From: Sphingobacterium siyangense | Lineage (GTDB): Bacteria; Bacteroidota; Bacteroidia; Sphingobacteriales; Sphingobacteriaceae | DNA: 64,000 bases | Assembly: GCF_007830445.1 (NCBI RefSeq) | Contig: NZ_VLKR01000017.1 | Coordinates: 30,443-94,442, forward strand | Direction: 5' to 3' | Shown here: positions 17,135-26,357 of the stretch, piece by piece | How positions within the stretch are numbered: position 1 is the first letter of the stretch | Layout: each line of letters begins with the position of its first letter | The notes under the pieces: generated by a model | The model's database searches: none | Seen by the model: the letters and a program-made list of their open reading frames with translations, nothing else | What the model was told of the DNA's origin: nothing | Position numbers and translations under genes: made by a program

Positions 17135-18214
17135 TTATCTACATCCTCTTCTTTTAAGCTCATAGGCCAATACCAACCGCGTCATCCGATCGTACCGTGC
17201 TATTCCTTCCTGTTGATTGTTATGTTTCAGGTATTGATTATAAAACAATCCCATCACATCGTCGACCCAACCCGTGTATTGACTCCAAAAACACCTTTCT
17301 TTTTCCACGTCTTTCAATACTTTCGCGCTTAATCTTCCCTTGTAATCCTTTCCTAAATCAGGATACATACCCTGCAGTTCACGTAACATATAAAGCGTGG
17401 TCTGTAGATAAGCCGAGTATCGGTAGAAGGACTGTGGATGTTGCTGTAAGCGAACAAAAGCTATAAAATTCGCCTCGTCTTCAAAACCAATTCCCTGATG
17501 ATGCGCAAGTTCATGCACTGTAGTAAAAGGTAAAAAGGTTACTGGCATTGCTTTATTAACCTGTGCTTCATGAGTAAATGGATTAAAATAGCCCGAGACA
17601 CCAAAAAAAGAGACTATCCTGCTATTTATTGGTGATTTTGCCCTAATTTGACCCCTTGACAAGAAATCAGCAAAAGCCGTATCCTGTTGTACCCATGTAC
17701 TCAAATCCGTTTGAATAGTTTCTTTATGCTCTTCCCATTGGGATGGATCTACATGCTCCCGCAAGTTATTTGTACTATCCAGAAACGCATTCAAAACCAC
17801 GAGATAATCGGCTAACTTTAAGCTATCAACTTGCAAATTGGCATTGGTACTGATTGGTTCACGATAATAGTTCAGGCCCCAAGATAGGTAAAAGAAAAAA
17901 TAGAGACCCAATAACAAATTTATGATAAGTAGAACCGGACGAAAGGAATTCTTCCATCTTCCTTTCCATAAATTTCCGATCAATTTAGCAATTGAATAAA
18001 GTAGCAACCCAACTACTATAGCATAAAATAGATCACCTAAACTAAAAGGAACATAACCAAAAATAAATCTTGGCACATGGCTATAGAAACGGTAAAAGCC
18101 GCGCGCATAAAACACCTCAATCCATTGGCTATGTTTCTCAATCAGGGAGAAAATAAAAATTCCAATCAGCAGTAACAGCAGTGTGAAAACAGCTATTTTA
18201 TTGCGCTTTTCCAT
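17135..18214 (-). CDS. DUF3810 membrane protein, putative zinc metalloprotease
   Basis: 359 residues. Three membrane segments at about residues 8-24, 60-80 and 93-112, then a large soluble domain. The domain carries a zincin motif HELAH at residues 234-238 (TTVHELAHHQGIGFEDEANF), with acidic residues 245-247 as possible third zinc ligand. This matches the DUF3810 family. The activity and substrate are unknown. It is the last gene of a three-gene minus-strand unit (21 bases after the nucleoid-associated gene), which ties a predicted membrane protease to two proteins usually linked to DNA or deacetylation. Confidence 0.85.
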   Translation of the reverse strand: MEKRNKIAVFTLLLLLIGIFIFSLIEKHSQWIEVFYARGFYRFYSHVPRFIFGYVPFSLGDLFYAIVVGLLLYSIAKLIGNLWKGRWKNSFRPVLLIINLLLGLYFFFYLSWGLNYYREPISTNANLQVDSLKLADYLVVLNAFLDSTNNLREHVDPSQWEEHKETIQTDLSTWVQQDTAFADFLSRGQIRAKSPINSRIVSFFGVSGYFNPFTHEAQVNKAMPVTFLPFTTVHELAHHQGIGFEDEANFIAFVRLQQHPQSFYRYSAYLQTTLYMLRELQGMYPDLGKDYKGRLSAKVLKDVEKERCFWSQYTGWVDDVMGLFYNQYLKHNNQQEGIARYDRMTRLVLAYELKRRGCR

Positions 18215-18235
18215 TCAAATAATGATATAAAACGA

Positions 18236-19294
18236 TTAGCTTTCGTTCTCAAAATAGACCTTGTAATAATTCATGCCTTTATCCTCATCGTAACCCTTCT
18301 CAAGATATTCACGTTTACCATGAACATAGATATGAAAATTCTTATCCAGCTTTAAAACAGACTTGTAAGAAGATTCCATTTTTTTTACCGCTTTATCTGC
18401 TATTTCAAAACTTGCCTGAAATGGAGAGTCAAATTCATCTTCAAAACCAGCTTTAAAGTCCTGAAATAAAGCAATCGCCTGCGGGTTGCCCAAGACTTCC
18501 TCCTCAAACTCTTCCTGGACAAAAGTTTCCTTTTCCTTAAAGTAATTCATAGACTTGTTCATCAGATCAATCTTGTCCGCTTTCTCCAATTCAAACGTTT
18601 CGTCTAATTTTTCCTGAACAAAGTTCTTATACACTTTCAGGTAATTCCCCGTTTGATTGAAATTATCGTTACGCACGCGAAGCTGCAGAAACTCATCTTT
18701 CCAATATACAGCCTCCTGTTGACGGTTTGTCTGATCGAGAACCAGCACCTTATACCCCTCTTCTTCTTCCACATTGACAATAATACAGCCCTTGTCCAGT
18801 TTATTGATATTGATCGCCTCCTGCTCATATTCCAACATAAAAGCACCTTGCTCCGGATATACTTTCAGATAAGTCTCTTTATTCTCAGATTTGAATATAC
18901 CAATCGCATCATGTTCTTCCCCTTCGATCTGCACATTTTTTAAGGCAACTACATACACCTCTCCAGCTTTAATTTTAGGATGGTTGGATACCTCATAAAG
19001 GTGTTTTGAAATTTGTTGGGAAAAATCATGAAATGGAAGCTGCTCCTTAAAATACTGTCTTGCAAAATAGAAAATCTCATTCAGCTCCAACTCTCCATTG
19101 GGATGATATAAGCGATATACTTCATTCACCTTTGCAAAGGGGCTCATAAAATACTGCATCAGGAGTCCAGGTAACACGTCATCTCCTTCAAGAGATACCG
19201 GGGCATCCGACAAAATATAAAATTCATCTTGCGCTTTATTGCCTACACGATGAATAGATAACGCTTCAAAAGTTGCATCTTGGTGAAAAAACAT
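18236..19294 (-). CDS. NdpA/YejK-type nucleoid-associated protein
   Basis: 352 residues, close to the usual 335-350 of the 37-kDa nucleoid-associated family. Marks are the N-terminal segment ALSIHRVGNKAQDEFYILS, the central AFMLEYEQEAININKLDKGCIIVN, and the acidic/aromatic C-terminal region with FKAGFEDEFDSPFQASFEI and LDKNFHIYVHG. Family members bind DNA in the nucleoid; the detailed role is unclear. It starts 10 bases after the deacetylase-like gene and is followed by the DUF3810 gene. Confidence 0.88.
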   Translation of the reverse strand: MFFHQDATFEALSIHRVGNKAQDEFYILSDAPVSLEGDDVLPGLLMQYFMSPFAKVNEVYRLYHPNGELELNEIFYFARQYFKEQLPFHDFSQQISKHLYEVSNHPKIKAGEVYVVALKNVQIEGEEHDAIGIFKSENKETYLKVYPEQGAFMLEYEQEAININKLDKGCIIVNVEEEEGYKVLVLDQTNRQQEAVYWKDEFLQLRVRNDNFNQTGNYLKVYKNFVQEKLDETFELEKADKIDLMNKSMNYFKEKETFVQEEFEEEVLGNPQAIALFQDFKAGFEDEFDSPFQASFEIADKAVKKMESSYKSVLKLDKNFHIYVHGKREYLEKGYDEDKGMNYYKVYFENES

Positions 19295-19304
19295 ATTTCT
19301 TATC

Positions 19305-20210
19305 TTATAAATTATATATATCTATTGCTATTCTAAAAGTCTGACAATGTGCATTTACAATATCTTTAATTTCAGGAGAATAACCTCCGCCCATACTTAC
19401 TTGAACAGGGATATTGTGTTTATGGCACATTTGAAAGACCAATTCATCTCTCCGATGACAGGTACTGCTGCTTAAGTTCAATTTACCCAGCTTATCTGTT
19501 TCCAAAATATCGACCCCTGCTTGGTAGAAAACGAAATCAGGCTCAAATTCCCGAAATACACCAACCAAACTTTCTTCCAATAAAGTGAGGTATTCCATAT
19601 CCGTAATATGATCTGCTAAGCCAATATCCAAATGGGAACGCTGTTTGACAAAGGGATAGTTTTTCTCACCATGCATTGAAAAGGTAAACACCTGGTTATG
19701 CCCCTCAAAAATATGGGCGGTACCATTTCCTTGGTGCACATCCAGGTCAATGATGAGGATACGGCTAGCATATTTATACTTCAATAAGTAACCGGCGGCA
19801 GTCGCTTGATCATTCATCAGACAGAAGCCTTCACCAAAATCATAACCGGCATGATGTGTCCCCCCTGCAATGGTAAAAGCAACACCATACTCACGTGCAT
19901 ATTTAGCACTACGGATCGTCCCATCTAGGATATATCGCTCCCGATCAACAAGGCTTTGACTTAATGGAAAACCTATTCTACGAACCATCTTGGAATCCAA
20001 AGTAAGCTCAAACAACTGCTTTACATACACTGGATCATGGACCAAACAGCATGTCTCAAAACTCGCAAGCTCAGGACTGAAAAAACTTGACTCATCTGCC
20101 AGACCTTCATGTTTTAACTGTAAAGGAATCAACTCGTATTTCAGCATCGGAAATCGATGCCCCTCTTTGACGGGGTGGACAAATTCTTGACGAAAAGCTA
20201 TCTTAAGCAC
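19305..20210 (-). CDS. Histone deacetylase/AcuC-family hydrolase
   Basis: 301 residues, zinc-dependent arginase/deacetylase fold. Catalytic signatures are present: AGGTHHAGYDFGEGFCLMNDQA (tandem His) and ILIIDLDVHQGNGTAHIF (zinc-binding Asp and His), then YQAGVDILETDKLG with the third zinc Asp. It resembles the short, HDAC11-like bacterial branch. Start is a GTG at 20210, which gives the family's expected MLKIAF beginning. First gene of an operon with the NdpA-like and DUF3810 genes. Substrate unknown: acetylated protein, polyamine or another small molecule are all possible. Confidence 0.88.
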   Translation of the reverse strand: MLKIAFRQEFVHPVKEGHRFPMLKYELIPLQLKHEGLADESSFFSPELASFETCCLVHDPVYVKQLFELTLDSKMVRRIGFPLSQSLVDRERYILDGTIRSAKYAREYGVAFTIAGGTHHAGYDFGEGFCLMNDQATAAGYLLKYKYASRILIIDLDVHQGNGTAHIFEGHNQVFTFSMHGEKNYPFVKQRSHLDIGLADHITDMEYLTLLEESLVGVFREFEPDFVFYQAGVDILETDKLGKLNLSSSTCHRRDELVFQMCHKHNIPVQVSMGGGYSPEIKDIVNAHCQTFRIAIDIYNL

Positions 20211-20300
20211 CTTAAAAACTTCTATTACTCATGCGAAGATAAGAAAAAGATCTTTTGGAGTTATATGAGAAAAAGGGCATCTTTGAGAAGAAACAAAACA

Positions 20301-20337
20301 GCAAGCCAATGTTATGTTGCCATAACAGCATGCTTGC
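20301..20337. repeat. Imperfect palindrome between the deacetylase operon and yceH
   Basis: GCAAGC...TGTTATG (20301-20316) faces CATAACA...GCTTGC (20321-20337) across a 4-base loop. It lies in the divergent promoter region 32 bases before the yceH start. No T-run follows, so an operator or RNA leader structure is more likely than a terminator. Confidence 0.5.
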
Positions 20338-20369
20338 ATTCAATCATAAATTTATATTCTTCAAAATAA

Positions 20370-21011
20370 ATGGAAACAACTAATTTGCCCCAATTGTCTG
20401 CCATGGAACAACGTGTACTAGGCTCACTAATCGAAAAATCAAAAGTAACTCCAGAATATTATCCGATGACAATCAACAGCTTACAAGCTGCTTGTAACCA
20501 AAAAACTTCCCGCAAACCGGTTGTACAATATACAGAAGAAGATATTATTGCGACATTGGATATATTAAAGAAAAAGGGCTTAATCTCGACAGTTGTTGGC
20601 GGTGGATCTCGCGTAACAAAGTACAAACACAATTTTGCCATACAATTTCCACTGGTTCCCTCTGAATTAACCATTGTCTGTTTATTGCTACTCAGAGGAC
20701 CGCTGACCGCCGGCGAAATTAATTCAAACTCCGGAAGACTTTATGAATTTGAATCGTTGGGCGAAATCAATGAACAATTGGAAAAATTGGCACAAGAAGG
20801 CTATCTTAAGTCCTTACCTAAACAAATGGGTCATAAAGAAGTCCGCTACATCCATTTATTAGGAGAAATCAATCTGGAGGCCTATGAAAATAGTGGTCCG
20901 GTGAGCGGCTCCTCGAATGACCAGATCTTACTCGATCGAATTGGACAATTGGAACAGGAAGTTGCAACATTGAAACAGCAATTTCAGGATCTCTGGGATG
21001 AATTACATTAA
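20370..21011 (+). CDS. yceH: YceH-like DUF480 protein
   Basis: 213 residues, the usual size. Two tandem winged-helix units: the first holds EQRVLGSLIEKSKVTPEYYPMTINSL and ACNQKTSRKP, the second LRGPLTAGEINSNSGRLYEF; both stretches are signatures of DUF480/YceH. The C-terminus is a short coiled coil (QLEQEVATLKQQFQDL). Putative DNA-binding or protein-interaction role; function unproven. The MFS gene begins seven bases after its stop. Confidence 0.92.
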   Translation: METTNLPQLSAMEQRVLGSLIEKSKVTPEYYPMTINSLQAACNQKTSRKPVVQYTEEDIIATLDILKKKGLISTVVGGGSRVTKYKHNFAIQFPLVPSELTIVCLLLLRGPLTAGEINSNSGRLYEFESLGEINEQLEKLAQEGYLKSLPKQMGHKEVRYIHLLGEINLEAYENSGPVSGSSNDQILLDRIGQLEQEVATLKQQFQDLWDELH

Positions 21012-21017
21012 TTGCTC

Positions 21018-22208
21018 ATGTCGCAAACAATAGATTCAAAAGACGAAATATCCAAAGCAACCTTGTGGTTGATGACCATCGCCACAGGCTTAGTTGTCGC
21101 CAATAATTATTACAATCAACCATTATTGGGCTTGATTGCCAAAGACCTACATATTGACGAGGCTACGGTCAGTAATTCGGCCATGTTAACGCAGATCGGA
21201 TATGCCTTTGGCCTGTTACTGATCGTTCCTTTAGGGGATATGTTTAAAAGAAAGAAAATGATCTTGATCGATTTCTTTTTCATTATTTTTTCTTTGGTAG
21301 GCATGGCCATGTCCACTTCTATCCTATCTATCTTGCTATTCAGCTTTCTGATAGGTTTCACGTCTGTTATTCCACAGGTTTTTGTGCCCATGGCAGCCGA
21401 ACTTGCGAGCAAAGAAAAGCAGGCTTCAGCGATAGGTATGGTTATGTCGGGTCTGCTGATCGGTATATTACTCTCTAGGGTTGTAAGCGGGTTTGTCGGC
21501 TCCTACTTTGGCTGGCGCGAAATGTATTGGATAGCGTCAGCAATTATGGTCATTACAGCCATCATCATCGCATTGAAGCTACCAGAGGTACTGCCTAATT
21601 TTAAAGGTTCTTATAAGGAATTGATGCGATCAGTCTGGAACTTTGCCAGGAAACAACCTGTATTACAGATGGCTGCTTTTCGTGGAGCCATGGGATTTGG
21701 GGCTTTTTCTGCATTTTTTACAACGCTTGTTTTCCATCTTGAAGCCCCACCTTTCTTTGATGGCCCGGCAACTGCTGGAGCCTTTGGCCTCGTCGGTGCC
21801 TGTGGGGCCCTTGCCGCTGCTTTTGTTAATAAACTAACCATTTATATAGGCAAAGCAAAAATCATCTTGTACGCGATCCTATTGATGTTATTCAGCTGGT
21901 TATTATTCGCCCTCTTCGGCAATTACTATTGGGGCCTGATCCTTGGTGTTATTCTCATCGATCTTGGCCTACAGTCGATGCATATCCTGAATCAAAGCGA
22001 TTTCTATGCGCTAAACCTCGGTGCCAACAACCGACTAAATACCGTATATATGGTCAGCTATTTTATTGGTGGATCAACAGGCACTTTTTTTGCTGCACAA
22101 GCATGGCAACACTTCCAATGGCCCGGTGTTATTTTCGTAGGCACATGTTATACGCTGTTGGCGTTGTTGGCTCATCTATTATTTGATTATAAATTAAGAA
22201 AAAACTGA
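21018..22208 (+). CDS. Major facilitator superfamily transporter
   Basis: 396 residues with about twelve predicted membrane segments. It has the MFS loop-2 pattern PLGDMFKRKKMILID and the drug-exporter-like GIVMSGLLIGILLSRVVSGFVG-type segment in TM5 (AIGMVMSGLLIGILLSR). It resembles the YnfM/YdhC-type efflux branch. ATG 21018 is preferred over a TTG six bases earlier. Sits between yceH and a DUF72 gene with almost no gaps, so the three are one operon. Substrate unknown. Confidence 0.88.
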   Translation: MSQTIDSKDEISKATLWLMTIATGLVVANNYYNQPLLGLIAKDLHIDEATVSNSAMLTQIGYAFGLLLIVPLGDMFKRKKMILIDFFFIIFSLVGMAMSTSILSILLFSFLIGFTSVIPQVFVPMAAELASKEKQASAIGMVMSGLLIGILLSRVVSGFVGSYFGWREMYWIASAIMVITAIIIALKLPEVLPNFKGSYKELMRSVWNFARKQPVLQMAAFRGAMGFGAFSAFFTTLVFHLEAPPFFDGPATAGAFGLVGACGALAAAFVNKLTIYIGKAKIILYAILLMLFSWLLFALFGNYYWGLILGVILIDLGLQSMHILNQSDFYALNLGANNRLNTVYMVSYFIGGSTGTFFAAQAWQHFQWPGVIFVGTCYTLLALLAHLLFDYKLRKN

Positions 22209-22209
22209 T

Positions 22210-23097
22210 ATGAAATTCGGCCAAGTAGAACATCCCGAGGAAATCGATTTTACCCTTCCTCCTACTACACCAGAAACCTTAACCTTATTACAGCACTTCA
22301 AAATAGACAAGCCTTTTGAGGTATATGTAGGCTGTGCAAAATGGAATAAACAAGATTTAAAAGGCTTTTATCCCAGAGGGACAAAAGACGAACTTGCTTA
22401 TTACTCCACACAGTTTAACAGCATTGAACTCAATGCTACATTCTACAATTCACCTGGCATAGACCAGGTAGAGACCTGGAAAAAGAAAACACCTGCTAAC
22501 TTCAAGTTCTTCCCAAAAATACCACAATCCATCAGCCATTTCAGCAGACTACTGAATACGGGTGATAAAGTAAAATTATTTACGGACTCCATTGTTCATT
22601 TCGATGAAAAACTGGGAATGGCTTTTCTTCAGATGCACGACAATTATAATCCAAAGGACATGGCCCGTTTAAAACTATTTCTTCATGACTGGCCAAAAGA
22701 AGTCCCGCTAGCGTTGGAAGTCCGAAATAAAGATTGGTTTTCCAAACCCGAAGTAACAAAAGAACTCTATGCACTGCTGGAGGAAACCAATGTGACCAAT
22801 GTACTGGTCGATACTGCAGGCCGGAGAGATATGCTCCATATGCGCCTGACCACGCCGACTGCTTTCGTACGGTATGTAGGGGCAAATCATGCAACAGACT
22901 ATGATCGACTGGATCAATGGATTGATGTTTTGAAACTATGGCGGGAAAATGGATTGCAAAAATTGTATTTCTTTATCCATCAGAATATTGAGGTAGAATC
23001 ACCGTTACTGGCGACACATTTTATCAAAAAGCTGAATACAACATTCGACTTGGATCTAACCTATCCCAACAAAAACACAGGAAATACCTTATTCTAA
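22210..23097 (+). CDS. DUF72 (YecE-like) protein
   Basis: 295 residues with the DUF72 TIM-barrel signature: VYVGCAKWNKQDLKGFYPRGT, YYSTQFNSIELNATFYN, ANFKFFPKIPQSISHF, LALEVRNKDWF and DTAGRRDMLHMRLTT. The family is common and its biochemical role is not established. Starts one base after the MFS stop. Confidence 0.9.
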   Translation: MKFGQVEHPEEIDFTLPPTTPETLTLLQHFKIDKPFEVYVGCAKWNKQDLKGFYPRGTKDELAYYSTQFNSIELNATFYNSPGIDQVETWKKKTPANFKFFPKIPQSISHFSRLLNTGDKVKLFTDSIVHFDEKLGMAFLQMHDNYNPKDMARLKLFLHDWPKEVPLALEVRNKDWFSKPEVTKELYALLEETNVTNVLVDTAGRRDMLHMRLTTPTAFVRYVGANHATDYDRLDQWIDVLKLWRENGLQKLYFFIHQNIEVESPLLATHFIKKLNTTFDLDLTYPNKNTGNTLF

Positions 23098-23153
23098 GAC
23101 AGGTTATCAGATCCGGTCCGTAATGCACCGATAGAAAAATATATTTTGCCCAC

Positions 23154-23191
23154 AAAAAAAAGCCGAAGTAGAAGATACTTCGGCTTTTTTT
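23154..23191. terminator. Bidirectional terminator between DUF72 and eno
   Basis: AGCCGAAGTA (23161-23170) pairs with TACTTCGGCT (23176-23185), with A7 before and T6 after. Confidence 0.9.
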
Positions 23192-23211
23192 ATTAAAAAT
23201 CAAACTTTAGC

Positions 23212-24507
23212 TTATTTTTTAGCGTATTTAAAGTTTTTACCGATGAAACGGGCATTACCACCCAATTCTTCTTCGATACGCAACAATTGATTGTATTTAG
23301 CCATACGGTCAGAACGTGAAGCAGAACCAGTTTTGATCTGTCCACAGTTCAATGCTACAGCTAAGTCAGCGATAGTCGCATCTTCAGTTTCGCCCGAACG
23401 GTGTGACATCACAGAAGTATAACCAGAATTTTGAGCTAAAGTAACCGCATTGATCGTTTCAGTCAATGAACCGATTTGATTTACTTTTACTAAAATTGAA
23501 TTTGCTGTATGAGTATCAATTCCTTGTTGAAGACGTTTTGTATTTGTAACAAAAAGATCATCACCTACTAATTGAACATGGTCACCGATTTTATCAGTCA
23601 ATGTTTTCCATCCAGCCCAATCATCTTCAGCCATACCATCTTCGATAGAAATAATAGGGTATTTAGCTGTTAATTCAGCCAAATAGCTTGCTTGTTCTTC
23701 ACTAGAACGTACAGCACCTTTATCGCCCTCAAACTTCGTATAATCGTATTTACCGTCTTTGTAGAACTCAGAAGAAGCACAATCCAACGCTAAACAAACA
23801 TCTTGACCTGGTTTGTAACCAGCGATTTCAATCGCTTTCAAAACTGTTTCGATAGCATCCTCAGTACCTTCAAAAGTTGGCGCAAAACCACCTTCATCAC
23901 CTACTGCAGTTGAAAGACCTCTGTCATGTAAGATTTTTTTCAAGGTATGGAAAACCTCAGTACCCCAACGCAAAGCTTCAGAGAATGAAGGCGCACCCAC
24001 AGGCATGATCATAAATTCCTGAAATGCGATAGGTGCATCAGAGTGTGAACCACCATTGATGATATTCATCATAGGGATAGGCAACGTGTTCGCATTTACA
24101 CCACCGATATAACGGTATAATGGTTGACGCGACTCTTGTGCAGCAGCTTTCGCTACAGCTAAAGAAACTCCTAAAATAGCATTAGCGCCCAGGTTTCCTT
24201 TATTTTCGCTACCGTCTAAATCAATCATGATTTTATCGATGGCATTTTGCTCGAAAACATCTACACCTTCTAGTGCTTTTGCAATTGTAGTGTTTACATT
24301 CTCAACAGCTTTCAAAACACCTTTTCCTAGATATTTTGACTTGTCACCATCACGCAATTCTACTGCTTCGTGAATACCAGTTGAAGCACCTGAAGGAACA
24401 GCTGCACGACCAACAAAACCATTTTGTGTAGTAACATCTACCTCAATTGTAGGGTTACCGCGCGAATCCAAAATTTGACGCGCATGAACATCGATAATTA
24501 AACTCAT
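23212..24507 (-). CDS. eno: Enolase
   Basis: 431 residues. Interconverts 2-phosphoglycerate and phosphoenolpyruvate in glycolysis. Signatures: ILDSRGNPTIEVDV, AVPSGASTGIHEAVELRD, the metal-binding SIEDGMAEDDW and GDDLFVTN, catalytic Lys in ILVKVNQIGSLTET, and SHRSGETED. The minus-strand leader of about 85 bases has a -7 box TATATTTG (24593-24586) and an internal TGTAGA/TCTACA hairpin. Monocistronic. Confidence 0.98.
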   Translation of the reverse strand: MSLIIDVHARQILDSRGNPTIEVDVTTQNGFVGRAAVPSGASTGIHEAVELRDGDKSKYLGKGVLKAVENVNTTIAKALEGVDVFEQNAIDKIMIDLDGSENKGNLGANAILGVSLAVAKAAAQESRQPLYRYIGGVNANTLPIPMMNIINGGSHSDAPIAFQEFMIMPVGAPSFSEALRWGTEVFHTLKKILHDRGLSTAVGDEGGFAPTFEGTEDAIETVLKAIEIAGYKPGQDVCLALDCASSEFYKDGKYDYTKFEGDKGAVRSSEEQASYLAELTAKYPIISIEDGMAEDDWAGWKTLTDKIGDHVQLVGDDLFVTNTKRLQQGIDTHTANSILVKVNQIGSLTETINAVTLAQNSGYTSVMSHRSGETEDATIADLAVALNCGQIKTGSASRSDRMAKYNQLLRIEEELGGNARFIGKNFKYAKK

Positions 24508-24670
24508 CTCTTTATTAGACTATAATTTATTTTCATTACTTAGTGTAGATAAGACACACTCTTGTCTACAGACATTTTTCACAATCAAATATAATAAAAA
24601 ATGTATTTATTCCCCTATTTATTATGAATTAAATATGCCCCATCGGCATAACTGTTCAAATAAATACAAT

Positions 24671-24701
24671 AAAAAACCCTTCAAGATCTGAAGGGTTTTT
24701 T
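24671..24701. terminator. Terminator after carA
   Basis: AAAAAACCCTTCA (24671-24683) pairs with TGAAGGGTTTTTT (24689-24701) around a 5-base loop. Confidence 0.9.
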
Positions 24702-24718
24702 ATATAATATTGTACAAT

Positions 24719-25819
24719 TTAGTTTTTGATCATCGCTACAAAATCATCAAACAAATAGCGCGAGTCATGTGGGCCCGGTGATGATTCTGGGTGATATTGC
24801 ACCGAAAATGCTTTCTGTCCTTTGATACGGATACCTTCAATAGACTGATCGTTCAAATTAACGTGTGTAATTTCGACGTTCTCAGAATTTTGGATATCTT
24901 CAGCCACAACCCCAAAACCGTGGTTCTGCGAAGTGATTTCACAACGGTTGGCGATAATATTCTTCACCGGGTGATTGATACCACGGTGTCCGTTATGCAA
25001 TTTGCTTGTGCGGATACCATTTGCCAATGCTAAGATCTGGTGACCTAAACAAATACCAAACATCGGTTTATTTGCATTCAAAATGGCTTTTACCGTATCG
25101 ATTGCATAATCCATCGGTGCTGGATCGCCAGGACCATTGGAAATGAAATAACCATCCGGATTCCATTTCTCCATTTCCTCAAATGTTGTTTTCGCAGGAA
25201 AAACCTTTGTATATACATCACGAGCCTCAAAATTGCGCAAGATATTTTTCTTGATGCCCAAGTCCAAAACCGCTACACGTAACGAAGCATTTTCATTACC
25301 GAAGAAATAAGGCTCAGCTGTTGTTACTTTTGAAGACAGCTCAAGTCCATCCATTGAAGGAACTTCAGCCAATTGACGCTTTAATTCCTCAACATCCAAT
25401 GTTTCTGAAGAAATAATCGCATTCATCGCACCTTTATCACGGATATGTCGCACCAATGAACGGGTATCCACATCAGAAATACCAACTAAATTACCCTCTT
25501 CAAAGTAGCTTTGGATAGATTCATCAGCCATTTTACGGCTATAGTTGATGTTGTAGTTCTTACAAACTAGTCCCGCAATCTGAATTTGATTTGATTCGGT
25601 ATCATCCTCATCAATACCATAGTTACCAATATGAGCATTGGTGGTTACCATGATTTGTCCAAAATAAGATGGATCTGTGAAAATCTCTTGATAACCAGTT
25701 GTTCCTGTATTGAAACAGATTTCCCCAGTAGTCGTACCAATTTTACCAGCGGCTTTACCGTGATAAACTGTACCATCTTCTAAAACTAAAATTGCAGGCA
25801 ATTTGCTGTAGTTGGTCAT
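24719..25819 (-). CDS. carA: Carbamoyl-phosphate synthase, small (glutaminase) subunit
   Basis: 366 residues. Supplies ammonia from glutamine to the large subunit for carbamoyl phosphate, feeding pyrimidine and arginine synthesis. N-terminal CPSase domain (VLEDGTVYHGKAAG, GEICFNTGTTGYQEIFTDPSY) and class I amidotransferase domain with the nucleophile in FGICLGHQILA and the His-Glu pair in QYHPESSPGPHDS. carB is not adjacent. Upstream is a leader of about 170 bases with a terminator-like hairpin and a possible short reading frame. Confidence 0.97.
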   Translation of the reverse strand: MTNYSKLPAILVLEDGTVYHGKAAGKIGTTTGEICFNTGTTGYQEIFTDPSYFGQIMVTTNAHIGNYGIDEDDTESNQIQIAGLVCKNYNINYSRKMADESIQSYFEEGNLVGISDVDTRSLVRHIRDKGAMNAIISSETLDVEELKRQLAEVPSMDGLELSSKVTTAEPYFFGNENASLRVAVLDLGIKKNILRNFEARDVYTKVFPAKTTFEEMEKWNPDGYFISNGPGDPAPMDYAIDTVKAILNANKPMFGICLGHQILALANGIRTSKLHNGHRGINHPVKNIIANRCEITSQNHGFGVVAEDIQNSENVEITHVNLNDQSIEGIRIKGQKAFSVQYHPESSPGPHDSRYLFDDFVAMIKN

Positions 25820-25887
25820 TATCGATGTAATATTATAAAATGTGTATCCTTACTTTTATGAATTTTAAAGCGTTCTTGATTGGATAT

Positions 25888-25909
25888 AAAAAAAGCCCTC
25901 AAATGGGCT
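25888..25909 (-). terminator. Terminator-like hairpin in the carA leader
   Basis: On the minus strand AGCCC, a 6-base loop, GGGCT, then T7. It lies about 70 bases before the carA start codon and about 137 bases after the DUF2752 stop. It can be the end of the upstream operon or an attenuator for carA. Confidence 0.7.
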
Positions 25910-25918
25910 AAATATCTA

Positions 25919-25993
25919 TTAACAATGCATCATCACGATTGACAAACCGTTTCCTAAGGCACCTACCAATAAAGACTCTACTTTAATTTTCAC
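25919..25993 (-). CDS. Possible 24-codon leader peptide upstream of carA
   Basis: A GTG-started minus-strand frame (VKIKVESLLVGALGNGLSIV, ending MMHC) whose stop codon is 10 bases before the terminator-like hairpin. This is the geometry of a leader-peptide attenuator. Against it: the predicted transcription start falls at or next to the GTG, so it would be leaderless, and 24 codons can be open by chance. No run of a single regulatory amino acid is present. Confidence 0.25.
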   Translation of the reverse strand: MKIKVESLLVGALGNGLSIVMMHC

Positions 25994-25999
25994 GGGAGA

Positions 26000-26030
26000 C
26001 AAAGTTACGACATATCACTTAAAAGTGAAA
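26000..26030 (-). promoter_or_regulatory. Candidate carA promoter
   Basis: On the minus strand TTTC (26030-26027), a 19-base spacer, then TAACTTTG (26007-26000), exact to TAnnTTTG. It would start transcription near 25993, giving a leader of about 175 bases that includes the hairpin. Confidence 0.5.
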
Positions 26031-26045
26031 ACATTTTTTATTTTT

Positions 26046-26357
26046 TTATTCTTCAACTAATTCTTTCTTCCAAAACGTTGCAAAGTCTCTCAAAATCAGA
26101 CCTGTCAATAGCGGCACAAGCATATAAATCAATGGATTCTCTAACCAGGCTTCTCGAAACTCCAAGCGCAACAAGGCAATCAAAGCGGTAGTAAGACCAC
26201 ATCCCGGACAATCATAGCCACTTGCAGCCTTCCAAAGGCAAGGAACAAGAATATGGATATCCGTGAAAAGATATAAGCCTATAGCAATCCCGAAATACCC
26301 CAATACCAACGAATAGATCCAATGATATTTAAGGTATTTCAGCAGGATATAAATCAT
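26046..26357 (-). CDS. DUF2752 membrane protein
   Basis: 103 residues, with membrane segments near residues 14-31 and 73-90. It carries the family motif YDCPGCGLTTA (Cys50 and Cys53). Function of DUF2752 is unknown. Its ATG shares a base with the TAA of the TM2 gene (TAATG), so the two are translationally coupled. Confidence 0.88.
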   Translation of the reverse strand: MIYILLKYLKYHWIYSLVLGYFGIAIGLYLFTDIHILVPCLWKAASGYDCPGCGLTTALIALLRLEFREAWLENPLIYMLVPLLTGLILRDFATFWKKELVEE

